The translations under genes and the position numbers were made by a program. The notes beneath the pieces were generated by a model. That model was given only the letters and a program-made list of their open reading frames with translations, did not search any database and was not told the DNA's origin. Shown here one piece after another: positions 32,373 through 43,389 of a stretch of DNA of 64,000 bases. The first letter of the stretch is position 1; each line of letters begins with the position of its first letter. The stretch is from Hemicordylus capensis. Lineage: Eukaryota > Chordata > Lepidosauria > Squamata > Cordylidae. The stretch covers positions 310,013,674 to 310,077,673 of the forward strand of contig NC_069657.1 in NCBI RefSeq assembly GCF_027244095.1. Direction: 5' to 3'.

Positions 32373-32878
32373 GTAAGTTGTATCTTTTCCAGGAGGTCCC
32401 TAGATGGATTTAACAGTGGCGCTTTAAATTATGTTGCTTAGTACAAAGAAAAAGCTGCTATTGTTTCTCAACCTCCCAAATATTCTTGCTTGCTTACACA
32501 TGCTCCTATAGTAATGCTCTATTAAATTAGGTGGGAGGGAGTTTATTTTTTAAACTCTATCTCTCCTCATTCTTCTAAAAGTTCTAAATTACTTTTAACT
32601 GGAATGTGACCCTTTAGATAACAAGCCATAGGTACGAGTACATGATGCTTGGAAGAGTGAGAGAAAGCAGGAGGGCAGGAAAACAAGGAGTAAATGTAGT
32701 TACACATATTAGCTTTTATCACTTATCTCAGTGAAAATATTCAGATGAAGGAAAGGTCAAAATGGATGTGTGTGTGATAACACTGAAGTGTGCTTTCGCA
32801 TGTTGTTGCAACGATTTGACTTGAATGAACAGAAACATCTTCATGTTTGTTTCTGTTCTTCCTCTGTTTTCTTTCCAG

Positions 32879-33161
32879 GCGTCGAGTATGTCTTGCTGCT
32901 GTTGGGAGTGCACAGCAAAAAGCTCAAGAAGTCTGTCGATTATTTGGCCAATCACTGGGGAAACCTTTGCTAATAAAGGAAGAGGAAGTGAAAGAATGGG
33001 AAGGCCACCTAGAAAATCAAACAGCCAGCTCCTCAGACTCACAAAGTTTGCAGCAGAGACTTCAAAGTGCCACCCTTTATGCCTCCTCAAGGATATTTGC
33101 AGTTTTTGAGATAAAAGGGGAGAAAAAGAGAAAACGAGCAGCTCTTATGAATGCGGACTGA
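32879..33161 (+). CDS. IRAK1BP1: IRAK1BP1 coding exon 4 with stop
   Basis: It completes the Arg codon and encodes the last 93 residues, including QKAQEVCRLFGQSLGKPLLI, KEEEVKEWEGH and the C-terminal FEIKGEKKRKR basic cluster, which could act as a nuclear localisation signal. Stop TGA at 33,159-33,161. Acceptor ctctgttttctttccag. A glutamine- and serine-rich stretch (NQTASSSDSQSLQQ) separates the last domain strands, as in other vertebrate copies. The gene looks intact, with no breaks. Confidence 0.95.
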
Positions 33162-34365
33162 TTTATCCCTAGAATCCTGAATTAAGTTTGGTTTTTCTTT
33201 GGAAGAAAAATGTTCTTAGGAAGCTCAACAAGATTTCCATAACAACTGGCATTACATATAGGGCCAGTTTAGACTATAGTCCAAACTGGGCCCTTAAATT
33301 GATGGGAGAGGAGCATAAGTGCACATGTGGCTCACTGGCATGCAAGCATCTAATCACTTTCAGACCAATCAGACACACAATTGCGTTCAATTAGGTGCTA
33401 GTGAGCCAGATGGAGGGGAGACACGTGCACTCCCACTTCTCCCCTGTGAATTTAAGTGGTCAGATTGGAGTATTGTCTGAACAGACCCATGCACTTTTAA
33501 AAAAAGAATTCCATACAATTGACCATAGCTGAAATCCTATGTATTACTTGAGAATATGCATTGACACACTACACTCCCCACCCCCGCTTCTGAGTAAACA
33601 TGGACAGGATCAGGTTTTTACATACTTAATACATCTTTCACTTTCCCCCCCTGTCTTTTGTAGAAGGGTACAGTATCTTCATAAGTGGTTTTGTTTTTAA
33701 AAAAAACACTATTCCTCATGCAACGTTCCTTCTCCACCAAAAAAATACCTCTGCTTTGAGAGATCTTCAGTTAGTTGATCTCGCCCCAATGATGTGTGTT
33801 AATAAAACTATCAGACAGGGGCCTGTTTACATTTGGTGGCCAATGACTCCGTATTAGCTTATTTAATGGGTTTGGGACTGGCAGGGAATAATGCACCTGT
33901 TTACTTACATAATAGCAATGTTGAGGAAAATGCACAGAATGTTTGTGTTAAGTTTCAATCAACTAGTTGAACTCTAGTTATTCAGACCCTCTGTCCAAAG
34001 CTAGGAGAAAATGAAGTTCTTCATTATACTTCCATTCAGTTATTAAATAGAGAAGATTCTAATAGTGCACTGATTCCATAATCCCTTCAGGTTTAAGGTG
34101 CTGATAGCTTGTGCATACACTGCTTTCAGTGTTTCACTTGAGAAAGTGTTGAGAAATTGACTTGTTACCTAAAATGTAGATTCAGAAGTTTTCTCCTAGT
34201 ATAGGAAGCAAAGGCTTTCTTGCACATCTGACCTGGAAATGAACAGAGGCAGTCATTGTTCTTCGAGAGCCCTGAGTGCCCTAGAACGCTGATCATTACC
34301 ATCCTGTGTGTGCATTAAGAATCCAAAGCTGTTTGGTTTTTAAAATAAAATATGTGTTTTTTACA
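33162..34365 (+). other. IRAK1BP1: IRAK1BP1 3' UTR and poly(A) signals
   Basis: AT-rich and free of recognised repeats after the stop codon. AATAAA occurs at 33,801-33,806 and again at 34,344-34,349. The second is followed by a T/G-rich stretch (atatgtgttttttac), which suits a cleavage site. An L2 fragment begins right after it. Which signal is used cannot be told from sequence. Confidence 0.55.
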
Positions 34366-34374
34366 ACAGTCCTA

Positions 34375-34800
34375 ATTATTTATTTATATACCATCTGATA
34401 TGTACATTTCTAGGCAGTGTACACAATTTAAGAAACAAATATAAAACTATAAAAATAAAAATTTCACAAAATAAAAAGTTAAAACAATCCCATGGGATGA
34501 AAACAAACAATTGTAAAATTAATTTCAGTTAAAAGCCTGAGGTAACAGGTGTGTCTTGAGGATCTTTCTAAAAGCAAATAGAGAAAGAGATGCTCTTATT
34601 TTGACAGGGAGTGTATTCCAGAGTCCCAGGGCATCCGCAGAGAAGGCATAGTTCCGAGTCGCCACCAAATGAGCCAGTGGCAACCGTAACTGGACTTCAA
34701 ATTATCTTAATAGATGGCAGGGTTCATGACAGATAAGGCACTCTCTTAAGTACCCTGGGCCCAAGCCGCTGAGAGAACTTTATAGGTAATAGTTCTTGCA
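34375..34800 (-). mobile_element. L2-type LINE 3' end, reverse
   Basis: Reverse-strand L2 tail (tatataccatctgatatg.acatttctaggcagtgtac) and ORF2 C-terminal remains, including the complement of the attttgacagggagtgtattcc block. Uninterrupted relative of 4,775-6,450. Confidence 0.8.
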
Positions 34801-34964
34801 TTGTGGTCTTTGTTTCTAAATTTGAAAATTCATATAGAATCAGTTTTTTTCAAGACATTATTAAGGGGGCAAATTACTTTTCTTAATGGCCTAAGAAGTC
34901 AAATTAGTGCAAATGATAAGCAACAGATAGACCACCTGTCCATACCATAAAACTTTCAGGGTCG

Positions 34965-35165
34965 GCAGGCCTTTGGTGGAGCAGCACACTGTCAACAGAA
35001 GCTCCTTTTACAAGTGGAAGGAGAATTGTATAGAGGTAAGGAGCTCCTTACACAAGCAGAAGGGATCCTTGCATGAGTACAACTTGCCTTCCACTTGCAG
35101 AAGGAGCTTCCATGTGCAGCATGCCATGGAAGGTCTGGATGCCACTCACTTTGTGAACAAGTTTA
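34965..35165. mobile_element. Foldback element, second of a pair
   Basis: gacagaagctccttttacaagtggaaggag-like and ccttccacttgcagaaggagcttcc arms face each other, with gagctccttacacaagcagaagggatccttg between. Related in order and words to 30,880-31,065. Superfamily not assigned. Confidence 0.6.
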
Positions 35166-35287
35166 CGAAAAGTTTTTTCCAGAGATAGTGAAAATGTTTA
35201 GAGTGATTTTTGCTTTAATATATTGTCAGAACATACAAGTACAGTGCAGTTTTGTATTTTTGTACTCTTACCCTTGTCTCCCAGTCT

Positions 35288-35452
35288 ATGGGAAACACCT
35301 ATATTGGGTAGCAGCAATATAGGAAGATGCTGAAAAGCAGAATCTCATACTGTGCGGGAGGAGGCAATAGTAAAGTAGTCCTTTACTTTAGTAGTCCTCC
35401 TGTATTCGGCAGGAGACGACACTGACTTGACAGCACACTTTACCTTTACCCT
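35288..35452 (-). mobile_element. Dispersed repeat (gtcgactcc family), reverse copy
   Basis: Begins cacctatattgggtagcagcaatataggaagatgctgaaaagcag and ends agcacactttacctttaccc. It contains a small internal duplication (agtagtccttt.acttt). Confidence 0.7.
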
Positions 35453-35828
35453 TGTTTTTAAAGTCTGCAACCTGTATAAATTATGCAAATCCAACACATC
35501 TGCATATCTCCTTACTATTTTGCATAAAAACAGGTTCCTCATCTGAAACTATTGATCTGTTAGAGATCCATCAGTATCCATAAGAATGGGTAATGTGCCT
35601 GTGACCCTCGCGGTAGAATGCCATAGCTTGTCAAGGCAACCAAGCCCCACATCCACGCCTACAGTGTGCTATTTAAGGGCGGGCTGGATGCCTGTTCTTC
35701 AGTTCTTGGACGACTGCCATGGAAGATGATCATCCAAGGCGAATAGCATGCACACTCAAGCCACACAGCGTAGCACTACTGCAGAGGGTTGGTTCAGGAG
35801 GATATGGATATCTTATGGATATCTCTAC

Positions 35829-35900
35829 CAGATCAATAGTTACAGGTGAACAACCTGTTTATCTGGATCAAGATCCATTGAGATCCATAAGAACAGGTGT
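35829..35900. repeat. Internal complementary region of the DIRS-type fossil
   Basis: cagatcaatagtt (35,832-35,844) is the exact complement of aactattgatctg at the left end (35,547-35,559). The next part, ctggatcaagatccattgagatcc, resembles both outer ends of the element (ctggatcgagatcc on the complement of 39,390-39,415). An internal segment that complements the outer ends is the hallmark of DIRS1-like elements. Confidence 0.7.
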
Positions 35901-36915
35901 TTAGCTAGCTCCCAATGGAGGCGGTTGCAATAGTAGCTATTGTAACACCTGCTTCAAAACACTTCTCCCGAAGCTCGCCTCAACACCAGAGCTCACATCT
36001 ATGGCATAATGCTTGACGAAAGTCACGCTTGGTAACTCCATGGACCAAACTGCTGCTTTACAGATGTCCGTGATGGTTACCCCCGATAGGTGTGCAGCTG
36101 ACGAAGCGTAGGCACAGGTAGAGTGGGCCTTGATTGCTTCAAGTGCTTGAACACTCTGCGTCTTGTATGCTAGCAGGATAAGCTCAACTAGCCATCTGGA
36201 CATCCTTTGCCTGGAAATGCAGGAGTCTCTCTCAGAGCCCTTGTATGTCCTGGTTGAAGTGGAAGTTGGACACCACCTTGGGTAGAAAGTCCAGGTCCAT
36301 ATGCATTAGCACCTTATCAGGATAAATTCTGATGTATGGTGAATCTATCTGCAAAGCTGTCAATTCACTTACATGTTTAGCTGTAGTTATGGTCATTAGG
36401 AAGGCAGTTTTCCAAGTTACTCGTTTGATAAATGTAGAACTCATAGGTTCAAATGGATCTTCTGTCAAAGTTGAAAGGACCAAAAATATGCCCCATGCTT
36501 CAGTGGGTGTGCAAATGGGTGAATACAAATTCACAAGGCCTTTTATAAAAGCTTTACTATCTGGGTGGGGAAAGAGAGTCTTTCCATCAACCCTTTGCAC
36601 CAACTATCCTAATGACCATTCGGGGCATCGGGAGTAGAGATAGTGGGTAAGGGTCTCCCTGACAGTTCTACATGTCTCTACTCTATGATCCCTGATTTGA
36701 CTCTTCCACACTTCCTGTGCTGAGTCACAATCCTTCCTTTCCTCCTGGAGAGCCGATGGAAACATCTATCTCCCTCCTTACCTATTCATTATGTAGTTCT
36801 TTAGATTAGTTTTACGTCTTTCCTATCCAAGTGTACTTAACCAATAAATACTTAGTGTTTAGTTCTACAACAATCTCCATGTGTTTTCTCTAAATAGCTG
36901 CAACAACTAAACCAT

Positions 36916-37150
36916 CCTCTGCTATGAGAGAGCCAGCATGGTGTAGTGGTTAGAGCGCTGGACTAGGACCAGGGAGACCCAGGTTCAAGTCCCCATTCAG
37001 CCATGATATTTGCTGGGTGACTCTGGGCCAGTCACTTCTCTCTCAGCCTAATCTACTTCACAGGGTTGTTGTGAGGAGAAGCATACGTATGTAGTACACT
37101 ACTCTGGGCTCCTTGGAGGAAGAGCAGGATATAAAATGTAAAAAATAAAA
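36916..37150 (+). mobile_element. Sauria-type tRNA SINE
   Basis: Full-length copy. The tRNA-like head has gccagcatggtgtagtgg (A-box region) and caggttcaagtcccc (B-box). The body has gtgactctgggccagtcac, ctctcagcctaatctac, agggttgttgtgagg, ggctccttggaggaagagc and ggatataaaatgtaaaaaataaaa. Inserted in the DIRS-type fossil and therefore younger than it. Confidence 0.93.
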
Positions 37151-39524
37151 ACTCCACTCTGTAACTGGAGTGTGTGCCTCTTCCTTAGTGCTCTGCTGTT
37201 TTACCCAGTGGGGTAAAAATTAACAACCTCTAACAATTTGGGGGATAAAGATTTATTCCACCTCTTGCCTATCTGTTAAGATAGCAAACTATTCAGCATG
37301 TACTGCAAAATACACCCATGGCTTATGGGAAGATCTACAAAATACCATGGAGGTCCTATCTCCAGAAGAATTCAAAAAGCAATTTCAAGAAATGTTGGAT
37401 AAACCAGCGGCACTCACCCACCAGCAGCTGAACACTGCCAACCACCTGGCTGAGTCTGAATCACACTCCTTGGCAGCTTCAAGCTCCTTGCGAAGGCACA
37501 CCTGGCCTCGCTCTACCAACCTACAGGGTAATATGAAAGAGAGAATTGAGGGCTTACCATTTGATGGTGAGGGCCATCACCCAAGGAAGGGGTCCCTGCT
37601 ATGGGAGTGTTTCCCTCTTCCTCAGACCCATGCTCTCCTTCCCTGAGACCTTCAATCTCCATGACAGCAGAAGCGCCATCAGTATGTGAGTGGGAGGCCT
37701 CTACCACATCCCTGAGGGTCTCATCCACACACCTCTTTGCCTCCCTGAGCTTCTCCAGGTCAGCCACCTTGGCTTCAAGGGAATGAACTTGTTCCCTGAG
37801 AGTCAAGAGCTCTTTGCACCGAATGCACACCCATGACTTCTGCCCTTCAAGCAGATAGTCATACATGTGGCATTCTGTGCAATACACTGGATAGCAGCCC
37901 CTCCCCTGCTAGCATTCTACCTTCATAACTAGTTTTATTTGGTATCTAAAGTATATGGGGTTTGAAGCTAGGTACTGGGTACAGTTGTCAGCTAATTAAT
38001 GGTTTTTAGTTTTGTCTTCTAGTTTTCTTTTGTCGTCTTAGTTTTGTCTTAATGCTTCATTAAGGGAGGGCAGGATGCCATCATGGGTCGATATAGGGAG
38101 TGCTGGACCAATGACTGCGGTGCAACTGATTCCCTTGGAGTTCCCTCTGATGATTGAGGAGGAAAACCTTTAAATGTGGATGGCAAGGGAGTGCTGTAGC
38201 TGGAATCGAAAACAACGAGTATTGAAAGCAACATGAGGGCAGTAGTGGAATCTAATACCGCAGCCTTGTCGTCCTCCTCAACATCAAAAGTCAGTATCTG
38301 GGCTTGGTATCATGGGGGTCACCAACCTTGATGCCAACAGCACTGCACTGGTGTGTTCAAAGTTGAGAATGGAACTTGCACTTTTGGAGTTGATGGAATT
38401 TGGGTCAATACCGAAGGGGTCTTTCGCCATCAATCTTTAGGTGCTGATGGAGCCAAAGAATCTATCGGAATGAGAGCGCTCTCTTGATGTCAACGTGTGG
38501 GCAACATTGAGGACTCTCAGTGCTTCCAATGTTTCCTTTGTCAAAGTTCTCATCTGTCCACCAGAGGTCGAGGATTTTGAGGGTATGGTCTGTAGGCCTG
38601 ATGGAGAGGTGTCCTGTCTCTTGTCAAATGAGTGTCCTGTCTCTTGACTGTTTTGGATTTCTTTGGTCTCAGAGGGGAGGAAGAATTCTCCAATCCTGAT
38701 TGTTTGCGTTTTGACTTCAACTACTCCGGTGTCAAAGGGGGAGCAGACTTCGAAGAGACCTTTGAGGTTCAAAACAATGTCAATGTTGAGCTTGATGTCG
38801 ATGGCTGTGGTTTCGAAGGAGGAGGCATAGATGTTGACATTGAAGCTTTCAGAGTCTACCGTGAGGCTGCAGAGTGGAGTTCTGCCAATGTTGAGGGACT
38901 TTGCACCTCATCATAAATGGTGGCTTTAAGCCGCAAGGCCCATTTTTTCCTTGTTTGTTTTAAAAAAGATAAGCAGATTTTGCACGAGGAGACATCATGC
39001 TCCTCTCCCAGGCATATTAAATATAGGTCATGGAGATCTTTTCAGGGAAGCTGGGCATTACAGACTGTGCACCTCCTGATAGTCAATTTCTCCTCAGCCA
39101 TTTTAGGGATATCCCAACTCATAGTCAAAGTCTGTTCCAAACTGAAAAGCACCAGTGAAGTCTGGAAGCAGTTTCCAATTCAAACACGATAATCAGTCTG
39201 ATCTTTTTATTTTATAGTTGTAGAACACTCAGAAAGAAGAACTTAACCGATGAGGAGCAACAGCCTGAGAACTGAACGCAACAGCAGTCGGAAAAGAACT
39301 GAAAAACAGGTGTCCAGCCCACCCTTAAATAACATGCTGTAGGCATGGGGGTAGGGCTTGGTCACCTCGACAAGCTGCAGCATTCTACCCATTCTTTTGG
39401 ATCTCGATCCAGATCATTTTGTTTTTGCTAGGCAGCAGGAGACATATGCAGGGTAGCAAAGCCGCATTCCCTAACTGATTTTTTTGCAGACATTCTTTCA
39501 CATCTGAGACTTCAGCAGGTATTT

Positions 39525-39584
39525 CTTCATCTCTCTATATAACACACTAAGGTTGTACGTGGTGTGTTATATAGAGAGATGAAG
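39525..39584. repeat. Perfect 23-bp hairpin
   Basis: Left arm 39,525-39,547 and right arm 39,562-39,584 are exact complements (core ctctctatataacacac / gtgtgttatatagagag) around a 14-base loop. It sits just outside the right end of the DIRS-type fossil. It could be the terminus of an unrecognised repeat. Confidence 0.85.
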
Positions 39585-39870
39585 TCAGGAGTGGCAGGGA
39601 GGAGTGAGCAAGCGAGTGGGCAGGCAAGGAGTGGTGGTGGGGGGAGGCAGCTGAAAGTGGGTGGCTGACACTGAGGAAAGTGGGTGGCTGACTACAGCTG
39701 GAGCTGTAGGGGGTTGCAAGGAGAGCAATGAAGTCCTAGCACACAGATGATCTGTGCAGGTTCAACTAGTATACTCTAAAGCAATATTTGCAGTATAAGG
39801 GCTAGAAACTTTGTCCAAAGTGGGATTCTCAGAAAACAAAATTCTGTACCCATTCATATTATGTGGCTAT

Positions 39871-40986
39871 TAGGGATGTGCAATTCAATTTTCATGTTAA
39901 TCGTTTTGTGCCGAATTGAGGCGATGTGCAGATTCTATCGTGAATTGAACTGCCCCTTAAATAAAGGGGCTGATTCAAGTTTCAATTGAATCGGCCCCAA
40001 TTTCATATGAATTCAACCAACCATTTTGGGAAACCATTTTTGTGAGATGTTGTGGCAAGCAATGGACAGTGGCAGCTCAGTGCTGTGTCTGTGTAATATT
40101 TCTTGGTGCCTGCTGTGATTAGCTCTATGTCCGACCTTGACCAGCTTGTGTTTCACTCCCTGCTCTGGCGTGCTCTGCAATCTGCATTGCAATATGTATT
40201 CAGTCAAAAGGAGGCTGAACTTACATTGTTCTGGTTGGGCTTATGGCTATGCTTGCTGGCTGCTAAGGGTGCTGTTGTGCTGTGGCAGCTGTTGCAAGTA
40301 AGGATGGAGTCATAATTGTATGTGAGAGAGCAAGCTGTGCCAATGATGTTACTGCAGTGCAGGCAATTGCTGGCAGTGGATTCTGGGCCAGTGATCCTTT
40401 TGTTGTTGTCATCTTTGGACTTTGTATCTGGCAAAATGTGTTCTGTGGTGGGAGACTGTAAGTGCTACTGCTGTTCTGCAGTGTTATTTTTCAAGATAGG
40501 CTTGCAAAATTTGTGCACTTCACTCTGCTTGTTATGCCCATAGGGCACAATGAGGACCTTGAATCACCCCATTTATTCTCCACGAGTAGGTTCTAGGGAC
40601 ATCAAAGTGGGTTTGGTGCTACCTACCATCCAACCCACAAAAGAAATGGGCAAGCAGGCAATTAAAGATGTATTTTTAAAAAAACTTAAACCCCCATAGG
40701 ATCCTATGGAGGTTTTTTGGGAAAGAAACGTTTCAATCGTCCACTTGCCTGTTTCATTTGTGGTCTGGAGCACTCATCATGCCCTACCACCCAACCCAAT
40801 TTAGTGTCGCTAGGACCTACCCATGAGGTGATTTGACTTCCCTATTGGCAAACCATGAATTTTTGATTTGATTTCTCAAACCATCTGGCAATGTTTTGAG
40901 AAATAAATTTGACAAATCGATTAGTATTTTTGCAATTTGATCTGAGGTAGAATTGATTCACAAAAAATGGTTTGAGCACACCGGTA
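39871..40986. mobile_element. hAT-like element, 1.1 kb
   Basis: Left end TAGGGATGTGCAATTCAA and right end complementary in type (GGTTTGAGCACACCGGTA). Flanks gtggctat and gtgtctgt agree in 6 of 8 bases. The subterminal parts repeat aattcaa/ttgaat words. No transposase is recognised inside; the short frames are not family-like. Confidence 0.75.
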
Positions 40987-41209
40987 GTGTCTGTGCTACA
41001 CTCCTACAGGGTCACCACATATACACACCCTTGACAATAGGTATATATCCTGTACTGTTCACATGTTGCCATAGTACAGATAACTTGTAGAGTAATCAAG
41101 TGAGGGCACTTACATATTTGTAAAACATACTACACAAAGATTAGCAACGTACACAGGCTTCACAATGGGTAATATTAATAAGGTAATAAAGCATAACTTT
41201 ATTTCTTTT

Positions 41210-41640
41210 CAATTATTTATTTTCATTCAATTTATATACTGCTTTTCATTAAAATAATCTCAAAGCAGTTTACAATATAATTAAAACAATGCATAATTAA
41301 AATACAAAGATACAGATCTCAAAAATTAAAATATATAATACAAAAGTACAGATAGTATGTGTGTGTGTGTAAAAAAAACACTCTCATTCAAAAGCCGGGG
41401 TGAAGAGTCACATCTTTACTTTTTTCTTTAAAACTGTTAAGGAGACTGAGGAGTGGATTTCAGCTGGGAGAACATTCCAAAGCTTGTGGGGGCAATGACT
41501 GAGAAGGCCCTGTCCCGCCAGCTCGACAACCAAGCCTCTCTCACCATCAGCACACGGAGCAGAGTCCCCTCTGATTATCTGGTCAAATGGGTAGAAAACC
41601 TTGGGAGCAGGCGGTCCTTCAGATATCCTGGTCATTATAA
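41210..41640 (-). mobile_element. L2-type LINE 3' end, reverse
   Basis: Reverse-strand text reads GERGLVVELAGQGLLSHCPHK then LWNVLPAEIHSSVSLTVLKKKV, the L2-like ORF2 C-terminus, and an AT-rich tail with tatatactgcttttcattaaaa at the low-coordinate end. Confidence 0.82.
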
Positions 41641-42183
41641 TTATAATAGCACTGATAAAGAATTGTGCTTAGCAGCATAGCCTAGCACCTAACTATTAGA
41701 CAGTCCACACAACAAATGACTGATCCCTTCTAAGAATTTTTGTTGGTTTAGCTGTGGTTGTAAGGATTTTGGAGGGGCAAGAGTCTAACCTGAAATCAGT
41801 TGTCATCACAGTTACTCATCACCAAAGTAGGCACACAAGTTTCTAGAGTTTAAGACAAAAAGAAAACAGCTAGTATTGGAAAGACTTCTGCTATCTTGCC
41901 CACTTCTCCAGCCATTCCAGTCCACCTTGTGTGGGCCATGGACACTGCAGCCTTTCATTTTAAAAGAGATGAATTCAACTATATTTAGGAAAACTAGTTT
42001 AATCACGGTATAGGGCCTATACTTTCCAGTTTACCCTATTCCAACCCATTGAAGTTGGCTGCATGAGCATGTCTCCTATTGTGCAAGACAGGTTAAAATA
42101 CGACTTCCAGCCCTACAATTCACCTGTTGCACTGTGGAAATCCATAACCAGCCCTTGCACAATGCTGTCACTATTGTTCCTTG

Positions 42184-42694
42184 TAGGGATGTGCAGAACC
42201 AGTACAGCGGTCTGCGGTCCGACGGTTCAGTCCGGGGGTTCGGGGGTTTATGATCGAATTGAACCCACCCCCGGTTCTGTCCAGACTGGGACTGAACTGC
42301 CGGTCTGGTCCGGCAGGTCCACAAATTTTTTTAAAAAATAAATTAAAAATAAGTAACTGTAGCCCCTTTGGGGGACTTGTTGCAGCCGCGGCGGGGGTGG
42401 TGGTGGTCTGCAAGGGTTCCCTCTCTCCCTGCCAGCCTCTCTCGCCGCGGCCAGGTCAATGTAGCCTTTTTGGCCCTTTCAGGTCTCTGTAAAGGCAAGC
42501 GGCCGCCATTTTGGCCACCACCGCACATGCGCAAATGCCCTCCGCAAGGCCAGTTTAAATTTTTTAAAAAAAGTTTGCAGACCAGACCGGGTGGGGGGGG
42601 GTTTGCTGGGGGCCGGACCGAACTGGCCCGGTTCCGTTTGAGGCTGGTCCAGCCTCTAACTGAACCGGGCCAGACGGTTCTGTGCACACCTCTA
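42184..42694. mobile_element. hAT element, GC-rich
   Basis: The ends are TAGGGATGTGCAGAACC and the complement of GGTTCTGTGCACACCTCTA, with exact 8-bp flanks gttccttg (42,176-42,183 and 42,695-42,702). The interior holds gaaccc/gggttc-rich inverted segments near both ends. No transposase. Open frames here are composition effects. Confidence 0.93.
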
Positions 42695-43004
42695 GTTCCT
42701 TGTAGTTTTTGCACTCCTCCACACAGAATCTGTGTGACAGAGAGCAAGAAGGTTGATAGTGCCATATGTATGGTGTAGTCCGACATAAGGACCTCCACAA
42801 GAAACTCCAAAACTGGAGAACGATAAATTTGTCCTTTCACTGATCAGTCATTAATGCACCTTGTCGCTCTGGCTAAAATATGCTGCTATATTATCTGCCT
42901 CAATATTATTTCATTAAAATAGATTATCACCTTTCAGAAAAATCTCACAAAGCAGTTCACATAAATTAAGATAACCATCAAAGCTTTTGCAATGAAACAA
43001 GAGA

Positions 43005-43382
43005 CAGGGATGTATACGAATGACAATTTGAACAATGATTTGCAGAATCCCCCACATCTTTGAATGGGAGAGCAGGTCCATACTTGCTCCTCTGCTGCTA
43101 ACCACCACTTCCTGTTTGAGCAGTGCTCCCCCCAGCTATCGTGTGCTGGCAGCGCTGCCCTTGCACAGCAGCCATATGCTGACCATGCAAATGGCCACCA
43201 CACATGCACGGAGGCCATGTGCATGCTGGTGTCACATTAGGACAGCTGGGTGGGGGGCACCAAAACAGGAAGTGGCGGCAAGCGGTGGAGGAGCAGGTAA
43301 TAGACCTGCTTTCCTCCCTTTAAAAAGGTGTGGGGGATATGCTGCCAAACACTGTTCAAATCACTATTTGTGCATATCCCTA
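43005..43382. mobile_element. hAT-like element
   Basis: Left CAGGGATGTATACGAATGACAA and right complement ending GCATATCCCTA, with shared subterminal words (atttgaacaatgattt / actgttcaaatcacta). Flanks gagaca and ggagaca are similar. Same end type as the TAGGGATGTGCA family; no coding content. Confidence 0.75.
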
Positions 43383-43389
43383 AAGGAGA

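Larger units (their letters stand above)
35546..39425 (-). mobile_element. DIRS-type tyrosine-recombinase retroelement, fossil with inverted terminal repeats
   Basis: About 3.9 kb. The two ends are inverted copies of each other over roughly 170 bp: near 35,590-35,720 (gaatggg, cttgtcaaggcaaccaagcc, ctatttaagggcgggctgg) and 39,250-39,420 (complement). Coding remains run on the reverse strand. A gag-like frame at 37,513-37,887 has paired cysteines (CTEC, CIRCKEL) and a coiled coil. A tyrosine-recombinase region lies at 35,937-36,603 with text such as TAFLMTITTAKHVSEL and IKAHSTCAYASSAA, typical of DIRS recombinases. Next to the left end lies an internal complementary region (35,829-35,900). A Sauria SINE (36,916-37,150) is inserted. 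The element is broken in several places and incomplete, with no clear reverse transcriptase. Moderately old. Confidence 0.85.

Noticed and set aside
38632-38916. 94-residue forward frame rich in acidic residues
   Set aside because: It lies inside the DIRS-type fossil opposite its coding direction.
42343-42840. 165-residue reverse frame and overlapping forward frame
   Set aside because: Both lie in the hAT at 42,184-42,694 and its flank. Composition effect with no transposase motif.
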